Below, one piece after another: positions 34,274 through 43,080 of a stretch of 64,000 nucleotides of DNA (position 1 is its first letter; each line of letters begins with the position of its first letter). Location: positions 186,001 to 250,000 of the forward strand of contig CAZMFQ010000001.1 of assembly GCA_964565645.1 (NCBI GenBank). Direction: 5' to 3'. Origin of the DNA: JAHIQC01 sp964565645 (GTDB lineage Bacteria > Actinomycetota > Coriobacteriia > Anaerosomatales > JAHIQC01). The notes under the pieces were generated by a model, which searched no databases, was not told where the DNA came from, and saw only the letters and a list, made by a program, of their open reading frames with translations. The position numbers were made by a program, and so were the translations under genes.

Positions 34274-34825
34274 CTACTCGTCGTACTTCTTCGCGTGGAC
34301 TCCGCAGTACTTGGAGCCTTCCTTGGCATTCTTGGTGCAACGCTCACCATCGGCCTTGATCGCCTCGCACTGTGCGACGGCTGCCTCTGCGGCCGCCTTG
34401 GGCTCGGCCTTCTTGGCAGCGGCCTTGGGGGCCTCGGCCTTGGGCTCGGCCTTCTTGGCAGCGGCCTTGGGGGCCTCGGCCTTGGGCTCAGCCTTCTTGG
34501 CGGCCTTCTTGGCGCCACCGGTGGTGGCGATATCGGTCACGCGGACCTTGGTGAGGTTCTGGCGATGACCCTTGGTGCGCTTGTAACCCTTGCGCTTCTT
34601 GAACTTGAAGATGAGCTGCTTCTCGCCCTTGAAGTGCTCCACGACCTCGACGGTCACGGTAGCAGCGGCCGCATCCGCGCCGACGATGATCTCATCGCCA
34701 TCGGCAACGAACAGGACGTCCATGGTCACGGACTCGCCAACGGCCGCGTCGAGCTTCTCGACGACCGCAACGGTGCCCTGCTCGACCTTGAGCTGCTTAC
34801 CGCCGGTAGATACGACAGCGTACAT
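34274..34825 (-). CDS. rplU: 50S ribosomal protein L21 with Cys/His-tailed C-terminal extension
   Basis: Residues 1-100 are ordinary L21 (MYAVVSTGGKQLKVEQG, then KFKKRKGYKRTKGHRQNLTKV), a 23S rRNA-binding protein. Residues 105-150 form an Ala/Lys/Pro/Glu linker built from 14-residue repeats. Residues 151-183 hold a compact motif C153-x9-C163-x10-C174-x2-H177 (CEAIKADGERCTK and YCGVHAKKYDE). That motif looks like a small zinc-binding module of the kind annotated as DUF5763. Total length is 183 aa against about 100 for usual L21. A strong promoter precedes the gene. Confidence 0.93.
   Translation of the reverse strand: MYAVVSTGGKQLKVEQGTVAVVEKLDAAVGESVTMDVLFVADGDEIIVGADAAAATVTVEVVEHFKGEKQLIFKFKKRKGYKRTKGHRQNLTKVRVTDIATTGGAKKAAKKAEPKAEAPKAAAKKAEPKAEAPKAAAKKAEPKAAAEAAVAQCEAIKADGERCTKNAKEGSKYCGVHAKKYDE
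34399..34501. repeat. 42-nt tandem repeat in rplU
   Basis: Positions 34399-34440 and 34441-34482 are identical 42-nt units, followed by a third partial copy (34483-34501) with one mismatch. The unit encodes 14 residues (AKKAEPKAEAPKAA type) in the L21 linker. In-frame copy changes would only alter linker length. Confidence 0.9.
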
Positions 34826-34863
34826 TCGGAAAACCCTCTCACTCGCTGATTGCGCAAGGGAGT

Positions 34864-34892
34864 ATGCTAGCAGGGCGTATGCCCGCAGTCAA
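34864..34892 (-). promoter_or_regulatory. rplU-rpmA promoter
   Basis: Minus-strand TTGACT (34887-34892), 17-nt spacer, TAGCAT (34864-34869), with TGC just before the -10 (extended -10). The predicted start gives a leader of about 30 nt before the rplU ATG. Five of six -35 bases match consensus. Confidence 0.75.
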
Positions 34893-34927
34893 TCGCGGAC
34901 GCGCACCCTGCGCAGCCACCCGGCGCG

Positions 34928-36415
34928 TCACTCGGGCACACGGGGCAGCATGCCCGTCTTTCCCTCGATGAGCACCCTCACCTCGGTCGGCGCACAGTCG
35001 CCCTCGGCCACGATCGCGACCTGCTTGCCGGTCTCCGCACGCAGCACCGCCACGACGTTCTGTCCCGGCGCCATGAGCAGCGCATAGGTCTCGGGATGCA
35101 CGCCGAACAGGTACGCCGCGGACTTGCCTTGCCGCAGGATCTCCCGCATCCGGCGTTCGGCCGCGATCCTCCGGGTGGCCGAGGACAGCGTTCGGCCTTC
35201 TCCTCGGCAGCAGGGGCACGGCTCCGTGAGCAGGCCGTACAGGCCGTCGGTCACGTTCTTGCGCGTCATCTCCACCAGTCCGAGCTTGCTGATCTCGGTC
35301 ACTCGGGTCTTGGTCCGGTCGCGCTCAAGGGCGGAGGTCAGACGCTGCATCACCTCGACTTTGTGGAAATGGTCTTCCATATCGATGAAGTCGATGACGA
35401 TGATGCCGCCGATGTCGCGCAGGCGCAGTTGGCGCACGACCTCGTCGGCGGCCTCCATGTTGGTCCGAAAGATCGTCTCCTCCAGGTTCTTGCGGCCCAC
35501 GAACTTACCGGTGTTCACGTCTATCGCGGTGAGCGCCTCGGTCTTGTCGATCGTGATGTGTCCGCCGCTCGAGAGGCTCACCACTCGCCTGAGCGCTGAT
35601 TCGATGGATGGCTGCAGATCGTACACGTCGAACAGCGGCACCTTGTCGCGGTAGTGCTGCACGCGTCTGACCAACTGCGGCGAGGTCTTCTTGAGGAACG
35701 AGGTGACCTTCTCGAACACCGACTTGTCGTCGATCACGAGGCGCTTGAAGTCGTCGGAGAACACGTCCCTCACGAGCCTCAGGGCGACGTCCATCTCCGT
35801 GTAGATGACCTCGGGCGCCAGGCCCTCGCGTGCCTGGTGGCTCACGCGCTTCCAGAGCCTGAGCAGGAACTCGAGATCGCTCACCACGTCGCGCTCACCC
35901 ACGCCGGCCGCGACGGTCCTCACGATCACACCGAGCCCCTCAGGCACGTGCGGCTCGATGATCCGGTGCAGCCGGTCGCGCTCCTCCTGCTCGACCTTGC
36001 GCGACACCCCGACGAACTCGGAGAACGGCATGAGCACGAGAAAGCGGCCCGGCAGGGTGATCTCGGTGGTCACGCGCGCTCCCTTGGTGCCCATGGGGTC
36101 CTTGAGCACCTGCACCATGATCTGCTGACCGGGTTTGAGCAGCGACTGGATGTCGCGCTTGGGCACGACCTCGAGGCCTTCGGGAGTGACGACCTCATCG
36201 ACGTAGAGGAACGCGTTCTTCTCCAGGCCGATATCGACGAACGCGGCCTGCATGCCGGGAAGTACGTCCTTGACCCGTCCGAGGTAGACGTTTCCGACCA
36301 CCGACCTCTTGGGGCGTTCTATATAGAGTTCCACGAGCGCACGGTCTTCAAGAAGTGCCACGCGCGTCTCGTTCGAGTCGTGCGAGATGAGCATCTCGCG
36401 CAACGGCTCGCCCAT
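34928..36415 (-). CDS. rng: Ribonuclease E/G family protein
   Basis: Single-strand-specific endoribonuclease for rRNA/mRNA processing. The 495 aa, RNase G-sized protein has an N-terminal S1 domain (VGNVYLGRVKDVLPGMQAAFVD), a 5'-sensor/RNase H-like region, catalytic acidic residues in TAIDVNTGKF and IVIDFIDMEDHFHK, and a zinc-link CPCCRGEG. A longer frame starts at 36457, but the ATG at 36415 (MGEPLREMLISHDSNETRVA) fits better and begins 19 nt after the upstream stop. The upstream radical SAM pair and downstream rplU-rpmA are its conserved neighbours in many Gram-positives. Confidence 0.94.
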   Translation of the reverse strand: MGEPLREMLISHDSNETRVALLEDRALVELYIERPKRSVVGNVYLGRVKDVLPGMQAAFVDIGLEKNAFLYVDEVVTPEGLEVVPKRDIQSLLKPGQQIMVQVLKDPMGTKGARVTTEITLPGRFLVLMPFSEFVGVSRKVEQEERDRLHRIIEPHVPEGLGVIVRTVAAGVGERDVVSDLEFLLRLWKRVSHQAREGLAPEVIYTEMDVALRLVRDVFSDDFKRLVIDDKSVFEKVTSFLKKTSPQLVRRVQHYRDKVPLFDVYDLQPSIESALRRVVSLSSGGHITIDKTEALTAIDVNTGKFVGRKNLEETIFRTNMEAADEVVRQLRLRDIGGIIVIDFIDMEDHFHKVEVMQRLTSALERDRTKTRVTEISKLGLVEMTRKNVTDGLYGLLTEPCPCCRGEGRTLSSATRRIAAERRMREILRQGKSAAYLFGVHPETYALLMAPGQNVVAVLRAETGKQVAIVAEGDCAPTEVRVLIEGKTGMLPRVPE

Positions 36416-36434
36416 CTTCGGTTCCGCTCCGTCC

Positions 36435-37133
36435 CTAGATCGGGCGGCGCCAGACATCCTCGGACTCGATGAGAGTGTCGCGCCGCGTCACCGATATCGT
36501 GACGCCGTGCGGTTCCGCTGCCAGGAGAGCCTGACCGATGAGCACATCGGGGCGAAGTGAGCCTTCCGGCCCCATCCTGACCGTCATCTCGACGGTGACC
36601 CCGCTATCCGACGATCGTACGCACGGCTCCTTCGGGAGACTTCGCGCAAGATCGAAAACCTTGGCCTTGCCTTTGTGCTCTATGGCCAGCCGCCCACCGG
36701 AAACGATCCCGTCCAGCGCCGACTGCAACGTCCCCGCGTCCACTCCTTCCCCCGCGACGGACACTTCGTACACCGCTATGGTACACGCTGCCGCAAGGGA
36801 TGGCTCGTTCATGGCCACATATGCACACTGAACCGGTGCGAGATCGTCCGGTGAAGCCGCCGCAAGGCGCGCGAGCACCTCGGCCGGAGCGACGAACGCG
36901 GTGAGCCATATGTCCACGTATTCGCTGAGTCCCGCGCTGCCGGTCGGGAGCGCCGGACCGAACGCCACCTTCATGTGCGGGTTGAAGCCCTGGGTGACCG
37001 CATACGGCAGACCGGCGCGGCGCACGGCGCGATCGAGGGCGTGAGAGACCTCAAGATGCGACAGGTAGCGCAGCCGACCGCGCTTCGCGTAGCAGATCCT
37101 GCACCTGAACTCACCGGCCGCCACGGGACGCAC
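36435..37133 (-). CDS. TIGR03936-type radical SAM-linked protein (DUF2344)
   Basis: A 232 aa protein of the DUF2344/TIGR03936 family, whose function is unknown. It starts with the family core FRCRICYAKRGRLRYLSHLEV and continues HALDRAVRRAGLPYAVTQGFNPHMKVAFGPALP. No radical SAM cysteine cluster is present in this chain. In many bacteria this domain is fused to, or encoded next to, the TIGR03960 radical SAM protein; here the two genes overlap by 23 nt. RNase E/G follows directly. A substrate-recognition role for the adjacent enzyme is inference. Confidence 0.87.
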   Translation of the reverse strand: MRPVAAGEFRCRICYAKRGRLRYLSHLEVSHALDRAVRRAGLPYAVTQGFNPHMKVAFGPALPTGSAGLSEYVDIWLTAFVAPAEVLARLAAASPDDLAPVQCAYVAMNEPSLAAACTIAVYEVSVAGEGVDAGTLQSALDGIVSGGRLAIEHKGKAKVFDLARSLPKEPCVRSSDSGVTVEMTVRMGPEGSLRPDVLIGQALLAAEPHGVTISVTRRDTLIESEDVWRRPI

Positions 37134-38988
37134 CCCCCAACACGATGTCCACGCCGAGCCCGGAGTCGCCGCACACGCCGCACGCGGTACACGCGTCGAA
37201 GGTGCAGTCGGGGGTCAGGGTGCCCGCCAACGCGCGCTCGTACTCCTTCCACAGGTATGCCGAGGAGACGCCGGCCGAGATGTGCGCCCACGGCAACCGG
37301 TCATCGCGCTCGAAGCCCCGGGTGGCGGCGACCCGCAGGTCAAGGCCGCATGCGGCGAACGCCGCTTCCCACAGCTGGAGCGAGAAGTGCTCGGTCCAGG
37401 CGTCGAAGCGAGCGCCGGAAAGCCACGCCCGCTCGATCACGTCGCCGACCTCGCGGCCGCCTCGCGCCAATGCGGCCTCGAGCAGCGAGATGTCGGCGTC
37501 ATGCCACGAGAGGTCGACGCCCTTGCGCGGCATCGCGTCGCGCAGGACCGATTGCCTGCGCCAGACCTCCTCGGTGGGGATCTGGCCCTGCCACTGGAAC
37601 GGCGTGTCGGCCTTGGGAACCAGGGTCGATACCGACACGCCGACGCGCACGGAACCGCGCTGGTCCGCCGGCGTGGCTTCTCGCGCGGCCGCCATCACCT
37701 TGTTCACAAGTGCCCCGATGCCAGCGATGTCCTCGTCGGTCTCGGTCGGCAGTCCGATCATGAAGTAGAGCTTGACGCGACGCCAACCCGACCCGAACGC
37801 GGCGCGCACGGTGTCGAGCAGGTCCTGCTCGGTGACGTTCTTGTTGATGACGTCGCGCAGACGCTGGGTACCGGCTTCGGGAGCGAACGTCAGCCCGCTC
37901 TTGCGGCCGGCGCCGGCCACCAGCCGTGCGGCCTCGACGCCGAACGCGTCGACCCTCAACGACGGGAGCGAGACGTTGACGCCCGTGCCCTCCAAACGCC
38001 GCTTGAGTCTGCGCAGCACCTCGGGGAGTTGCGAGTGGTCGGTGGTCGAGAGCGATGTGAGCGAGACCTCGTCGTAGCCGGTGCACGCGAGCGCGGCCAG
38101 AGCGTCACGCACGATGGCATCGGCGCCCCGCTCGCGAACCGGGCGGTAGACCATGCCTGCCTGGCAGAAGCGGCACCCGCGCGAGCATCCGCGCAGGACC
38201 TCGACGGCGACGCGGTCGTGCACGACATCCATGAACGGCACAACGGGTCGGGTCGGGGCCACGTCGGACTCGAGCGTCGCCAGGACCCGCTTTCGCACCA
38301 CGGGCGGCGCGGCGTCGTCGGCCGGTGCACCCACGACGGTGTATCCGCCGGGCATACGCTCCTCGGCATAGAGGGAGGGCACGTAGACGCCTTCGATGCG
38401 CGCGAGTCTGCGCAGGACCTCCGCACGTCCGAGCCCGGCCGCTTTGGCCTCGCGATGTGCACGCACGATCTCGGCGGCGGCCTGCTCGCCCTCGCCGATG
38501 AGTATCGCATCGAAGAAGGGAGCGACAGGCTCGGGGTTGTACACGCACGGTCCCCCGCCGATCACGAGCGGGTGCGCGTCAGTCCGGTCCGCCGCCCGCA
38601 ACGGCACGCCTGCCAGATCGAGCGCCTCGAGGATGTTCGAGTACGTGAGCTCGTACGGGAGCGTGATGCCGAACAGGTCGCACTCGGCGACCGGCGTGCA
38701 GGTCTCGATGGTGAAGAGCGGCACGTCCTCGCTGCGCATGAGCGCCGCCATGTCGAGCCACGGCAGGTAGACCCGCTCCGCGGCTACGTCCGGGATCGCG
38801 TTGAGCACCGAGTAGAGGATGGCAAGGCCCTGGTTCGCCATACCGATCTCGTAGGTATCGGGGTACATGAGCGCGACGCGGTAGCCCGCCTCGGGATTCC
38901 TGAGCGCCCCCCACTCCGAATCGATGTAGCGCGCGGGCCGCTCGATGCGATCGAGCAGCGGCGCGACGAGCGGCCAGACGCTAGCCAC
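37111..38988 (-). CDS. TIGR03960-type B12-binding-domain radical SAM protein
   Basis: A 625 aa cytosolic iron-sulfur enzyme of unknown reaction. The N-terminal part resembles a B12-binding fold (VALMYPDTYEIGMANQGLAILY). The radical SAM core has the CxxxCxxC motif in RGCSRGCRFCQAGMVYRP. A C-terminal cysteine cluster follows (DCTFDACTACGVCGDSG), which probably holds an extra Fe-S cluster or zinc. It overlaps both neighbours (8 nt with the DUF697 gene, 23 nt with the DUF2344 gene), so the proteins are likely made together. The repeated linkage to RNase E/G and L21/L27 suggests an RNA or ribosome target, but this is unproven. Confidence 0.88.
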   Translation of the reverse strand: MASVWPLVAPLLDRIERPARYIDSEWGALRNPEAGYRVALMYPDTYEIGMANQGLAILYSVLNAIPDVAAERVYLPWLDMAALMRSEDVPLFTIETCTPVAECDLFGITLPYELTYSNILEALDLAGVPLRAADRTDAHPLVIGGGPCVYNPEPVAPFFDAILIGEGEQAAAEIVRAHREAKAAGLGRAEVLRRLARIEGVYVPSLYAEERMPGGYTVVGAPADDAAPPVVRKRVLATLESDVAPTRPVVPFMDVVHDRVAVEVLRGCSRGCRFCQAGMVYRPVRERGADAIVRDALAALACTGYDEVSLTSLSTTDHSQLPEVLRRLKRRLEGTGVNVSLPSLRVDAFGVEAARLVAGAGRKSGLTFAPEAGTQRLRDVINKNVTEQDLLDTVRAAFGSGWRRVKLYFMIGLPTETDEDIAGIGALVNKVMAAAREATPADQRGSVRVGVSVSTLVPKADTPFQWQGQIPTEEVWRRQSVLRDAMPRKGVDLSWHDADISLLEAALARGGREVGDVIERAWLSGARFDAWTEHFSLQLWEAAFAACGLDLRVAATRGFERDDRLPWAHISAGVSSAYLWKEYERALAGTLTPDCTFDACTACGVCGDSGLGVDIVLGGASRGGR

Positions 38989-40027
38989 GATCCGGGGTCT
39001 CCCCCGTCTCGGCGGGGCCGAGTACCGACGTCGGCGCAGCGGCCGGAAGCTCGGGCTGCACCTCGGCGGCCGGCAGTGCGGTACCGAGCGCGGTAACGTC
39101 CAGACCCGACTCCTCGGCGAGTCTGCGGGCGTCCTTTCGGCTCATCCCGGAGAGCTTGGCGCCGATGCCGCGGCCGTACTCCTTGAGCCGGTCCTCGAGA
39201 TCCCCGAGGTCGACGCCCTTCTCGAAGTACTTGATCGCCGCATAGCCCATCGCGATCGTACCGCTGTATCCGATACCGCCCTTGATCGCCCATCCGAAGC
39301 CGGGGACGAACGCGATGGCTTGACGCGCGATGGTACGGAACACGAACCCGCCACCGACGATCGCGAGCAGTTCCTTCGCACGCTCAGCGCCGAGGTTCTC
39401 GCCGTAGGCGGCCGCTATCTGCAGGAGCATCTTGGCCTGGTTGGCGGTCATGATCGGCATGTCGGTGCCCGGTATGAACGCGACGACGCCGATGATGCCG
39501 TTCTGCATCGCCGTGTTCTTGACGTGCTCGACCGCGACGGCACGCCGCATGAACGCGTAGTTGTGTGCAAGCGCGAGACGCTTGGCGGGGACCCGCTCTA
39601 CGAGCCAGTCGCCGAGCTCAAGGTCCACGAGCCGGACCTCGTCCCCGTCCGCGAGCGTGTCGCGGTACGGGTGGTCCAACCGGTCGGCGACCGCCGAGGA
39701 GTCCTCCGCGAGCGCGAGCACGACCGTGGGGATCGCGCGCTCACGGGCGGCCTGAAGCGAGTCCGCGATCGCGGCGCCGCACGAGCCGACGAGCCCGATC
39801 ACGGCGTCGGCTGCGGGGTCGACCACGAGTTTCACGCCCGGCTCGGCGACCTCGATGTGCAGATAGGCGTTGGAGGCGTATGCGCGAAACGCGCGCTGCG
39901 CCGCCTCGACCAGCCGGTCCGGCGTGTCGATCTCCACGAACAGTGCGATCCGCACCGGCTTCTCACGCTCGGCGTTGATCTGACCCGTGCTCTTCACAAG
40001 GTCCATGACATCGACAGGAAGTCGCAT
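38981..40027 (-). CDS. DUF697-like protein without a GTPase P-loop
   Basis: A 348 aa protein. The N-terminal 160 residues read like a Rossmann-type or pseudo-GTPase domain (VRIALFVEIDTPDRLVEAA, DAVIGLVGSCGAAIADSL, IPTVVLALAEDSSAV), but there is no GxxxxGKS motif. Residues about 190-275 are hydrophobic, with AMQNGIIGVVAFIPGTDMPIMTANQAKMLLQIA and FGWAIKGGIGYSGTIAMGYAA, resembling the DUF697/YcjF membrane-associated domain. The C-terminus is a Pro/Ala/Glu tail. It sits between rodA and the radical SAM pair. The function is not recognised. Confidence 0.7.
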   Translation of the reverse strand: MRLPVDVMDLVKSTGQINAEREKPVRIALFVEIDTPDRLVEAAQRAFRAYASNAYLHIEVAEPGVKLVVDPAADAVIGLVGSCGAAIADSLQAARERAIPTVVLALAEDSSAVADRLDHPYRDTLADGDEVRLVDLELGDWLVERVPAKRLALAHNYAFMRRAVAVEHVKNTAMQNGIIGVVAFIPGTDMPIMTANQAKMLLQIAAAYGENLGAERAKELLAIVGGGFVFRTIARQAIAFVPGFGWAIKGGIGYSGTIAMGYAAIKYFEKGVDLGDLEDRLKEYGRGIGAKLSGMSRKDARRLAEESGLDVTALGTALPAAEVQPELPAAAPTSVLGPAETGETPDRG

Positions 40028-40052
40028 GACAGCTCTTCTCCTCGGCAGGTTG

Positions 40053-41168
40053 CTAGACGCCGGTACGGCGTGCCCACACGCTCAGGAGCATACCCGTAGC
40101 GGTGAGGTTGGTGACCATGAACGACGAGCCGAAACTCATGAACGGGAGTGGGATGCCGGTGATCGGCATGAGCCCGATCGTCATCCCGATGTTCTCGAGT
40201 ATCTGGAACACCCACATGGTGATGATGCCCGCCACGATGAGCGAGCCGAACAGGTCTTTCGATTGTGCCGATATCTCCAGTGCGGTGATGAGCAGGGCAA
40301 GATACAAGCCGAGGAGCACCACCGCCCCCAGGAACCCGAGCTCCTCGCCGAGCACCGCGAAGATGAAGTCCGTGTGCCGCTCGGGAAGGAAGTTCAGGTT
40401 GCCCTGCGTGCCCGAGCCGAGCCCCTTGCCTGCAAGCCCGCCGGAGCCGATCGCAATCTTGGACTGCGCGAGGTTGTAGCCCGCACCGGTCGGATCGAGC
40501 GAGGGATCGATGAAGACGAGCAGGCGGTTCTTCTGGTAGGTCTTGAGCAGGTCCGCCTTGAGGACCACGCCCACCGAAAGCGCACCCAGCAGCAGGAACA
40601 CGAGGAACCAGCGCGGCTTCATGCCACCGACGAGCAGCATGCCCATGGTGATCGCCACGAACACGAGCCCTGTGCCCAGGTCGGGCTGCAGGAGTATGAG
40701 GCCGAGCGGCACCGCCAGGTACGCCATGATGCGCGCGACATCCTTGAACCCGTCGATGCGGCCCTTCATCTGCGAGATCACGATCGCCATGATGAGGATC
40801 GTGACGAGCTTCGCGGGTTCGGAGGGCTGGAACAGCCGCACGCCGCCGATGGCGAGCCAGGAGGTAGCGCCCTTTGCCGCATAGCTGAGACCCGGGATCC
40901 GCGGGGAGATGATGAGCAGCGCGTCGAGGACCACGAGCGGCCCGAGCCAGCCTTTGAAATCGCGATAGTCGATGACCCATGCGATCGCCATCGGGACGAG
41001 CCCGATCACGATCCCGATCAGGTGCCGCTTGAACAGACCGGGACCCGCACTCATGCCGGACGTCGCCGACTGGACCATCACGCTGCCGTACAGCACCAGC
41101 AGCGACACGATGACCAGGAGCGGCAGGTTGACCCAGCGCCTGACGGGGTGGACGTGTTCCATCGTCAC
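40053..41168 (-). CDS. rodA: Peptidoglycan glycosyltransferase RodA
   Basis: SEDS-family polymerase of glycan strands in the elongasome, working with PBP2. The 371 aa protein has about ten membrane helices and family segments SWLAIGGVRLFQPSEPAKL, LQPDLGTGLVFVAITMGML, and the C-terminal PLPFMSFGSSFMV. The acidic residue in QPDLGT is the catalytic Asp region. The GTG start overlaps the mrdA stop (GTGA). The adjacent mrdA and mreBCD identify it as RodA rather than FtsW. Confidence 0.95.
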   Translation of the reverse strand: MTMEHVHPVRRWVNLPLLVIVSLLVLYGSVMVQSATSGMSAGPGLFKRHLIGIVIGLVPMAIAWVIDYRDFKGWLGPLVVLDALLIISPRIPGLSYAAKGATSWLAIGGVRLFQPSEPAKLVTILIMAIVISQMKGRIDGFKDVARIMAYLAVPLGLILLQPDLGTGLVFVAITMGMLLVGGMKPRWFLVFLLLGALSVGVVLKADLLKTYQKNRLLVFIDPSLDPTGAGYNLAQSKIAIGSGGLAGKGLGSGTQGNLNFLPERHTDFIFAVLGEELGFLGAVVLLGLYLALLITALEISAQSKDLFGSLIVAGIITMWVFQILENIGMTIGLMPITGIPLPFMSFGSSFMVTNLTATGMLLSVWARRTGV

Positions 41169-43021
41169 CTCGACAGGTCCACGGCGCGGACGTGCTCAAC
41201 GGGCAGGCCGAGGAGCGCCGAGAGTATCTCCCGGGCGGCGGGTCCGGCGACCGAACCGCCGTGTCCGCCCTGCTCGATGGCGACCGCCACCGCATAGCGG
41301 GGCTCGCCTGCCGGCGCGTACGCCGCGAACCACGCGTAGTCGTCCTTCTTGGCCACCTGCGCGGTGCCCGTCTTGCCGGCGACCGTGGAGTCGAAGCCCC
41401 TGAAGACGGCCTTGGCGGTACCGTCCGTGATGACGTCACGCAGCGCGCCGCGCATCACGGCGAGGTTGGCCTGCGATATCTCAGGCGTGTAGGCGACCTC
41501 GGGCTCGCGGACCTTGACCGGTGCGCCCTTGTCGTCGAGCACCTCGCGCAGAACGTGCGGCCTCATGACCTTCCCATTGTTCGCGATGCCCGCGTACACC
41601 GACGCCACCTGCAGCGGCGTGGCGAGCATGTCGCCCTGCCCGATGGCGAGGTTGACGGTGTCGCCGGGCAGCCACTTCTGGTACTCGGGATAGTTCTCGT
41701 TGAACGTGCGCTTCCACTGCGCGTCGGGCACCCGGCCGGCGGCCTCGCCCGGCAGGTCGATCCCCGTCTTCTTGCCGAATCCGAACTGCTTCGCGAACTT
41801 CTGGAGCTTCTCGTCCTTCTGCTTGTAGAACTCGTAGCCGATCTCGTAGAAGACGACGTCGCAACTGTCGACCACGCCCCCGTGGAAGCTGATGTTGCCG
41901 TGTCCCGACTTGTCCCAACAGGACTTGGGCCACTGCTCACCCATGGCCGTCCAGCGGCCCTCGCAGTCGTAGACCCTCCACTCCTTGGTCACACCGTACT
42001 GCAGGCCCGCCAGGCCGGTCATCGCCTTGAAGGTCGAGGCCGGAGGGTAGAGCCCGGTGATCGCGCGGTTGTTGAGCGGATACTCGCTGTCCTTGGCGGT
42101 GAGCTTGTCCCAGTCGGCGTTGGTGATGCCGCCGAGGAACAGTGTGGGATCGTACGTCGGCACGCTGGCCATCGCCAGGACCTCGCCGGTCTTTATGTCG
42201 AGTGCGACAGCCGCGCCCGCCTTGGCCTTCGTGAAGTTGTCCTTGTGGGCGTCCTCGAGCGCATGGACGAGCGCCTCCTCGGCCACCTTCTGCACGTTCG
42301 AGTCGATGGTCAGCACCACGTCACTGCCCGCGATGGGATCGACTTCCTCGATGATGCGCCGAGGCCGGCCCGTCGCGTCGACCTCGATGCGCCGGTAGCC
42401 TTTGTCGCCCTGGAGCGCGGACTCGAACTGCGACTCCGCCCCGGCCTTCCCGACCACATCACCCAACGCGTAGTCGACGAACCCCGGCTCAGCGAGCTGG
42501 TCTTCGGATATCTCGCCCGTGTAGCCGAGCACGTGGGCGGCGAGGTTGCCCTGCGGGTACTCGCGCACCGGCACGACCTGGACCTCGACACCCGGGAACT
42601 CGCTCTCATGCTCCGCGAGGTAGGCGACCATCTGCTCGGTGGCGTCGATCATCACGACCCGCGGTCGCAGCGCCTGTTCCTTCTGGGAGGAGACCCGCTC
42701 CTTGATCTCGGTCGCAGGCATCCCCAGCACGGTCGAGAGCCGCGCGATCAGGTCGTCGTCGGTCTTCGCGGAGGGGGCGACACAGACCGCGAGTGTAGGA
42801 CGGTTGGTCACGAGCGGGACACCGTTGCGGTCGAGGATGCGCCCACGAGGCGCGTCGAGCGTTATCTCGCGCACGCGGTTGTCCTCGGCCATGGCGGTGT
42901 ACTCGTCACCCGAGAGCACCTGCATGCTCCACAGGCGCAGGGTGAGTGCGCCGAGCACGAGCAGCACGACCAGCCCGAGTGCGGCGAACCTGCCTTTGAG
43001 GTCCTGGCGGAACGTGGGCAT
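41165..43021 (-). CDS. mrdA: Penicillin-binding protein 2 (elongation transpeptidase)
   Basis: Class B PBP that crosslinks lateral wall peptidoglycan with RodA. The 618 aa protein has one membrane anchor (about 12-31), an N-terminal dimerisation/pedestal domain (about 50-230), and a transpeptidase domain. The SxxK nucleophile is in LYPPASTFKAMTGLAG, and the KTG motif is in AGKTGTAQVAK. The order mreB-mreC-mreD-mrdA-rodA is the standard rod-shape cluster. Confidence 0.96.
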   Translation of the reverse strand: MPTFRQDLKGRFAALGLVVLLVLGALTLRLWSMQVLSGDEYTAMAEDNRVREITLDAPRGRILDRNGVPLVTNRPTLAVCVAPSAKTDDDLIARLSTVLGMPATEIKERVSSQKEQALRPRVVMIDATEQMVAYLAEHESEFPGVEVQVVPVREYPQGNLAAHVLGYTGEISEDQLAEPGFVDYALGDVVGKAGAESQFESALQGDKGYRRIEVDATGRPRRIIEEVDPIAGSDVVLTIDSNVQKVAEEALVHALEDAHKDNFTKAKAGAAVALDIKTGEVLAMASVPTYDPTLFLGGITNADWDKLTAKDSEYPLNNRAITGLYPPASTFKAMTGLAGLQYGVTKEWRVYDCEGRWTAMGEQWPKSCWDKSGHGNISFHGGVVDSCDVVFYEIGYEFYKQKDEKLQKFAKQFGFGKKTGIDLPGEAAGRVPDAQWKRTFNENYPEYQKWLPGDTVNLAIGQGDMLATPLQVASVYAGIANNGKVMRPHVLREVLDDKGAPVKVREPEVAYTPEISQANLAVMRGALRDVITDGTAKAVFRGFDSTVAGKTGTAQVAKKDDYAWFAAYAPAGEPRYAVAVAIEQGGHGGSVAGPAAREILSALLGLPVEHVRAVDLSR

Positions 43022-43080
43022 ATCTCAGACTCCAAATCGCGACGTCCGACCGTGGTCGAAGTCGCACAGGGCGAGCCGGC

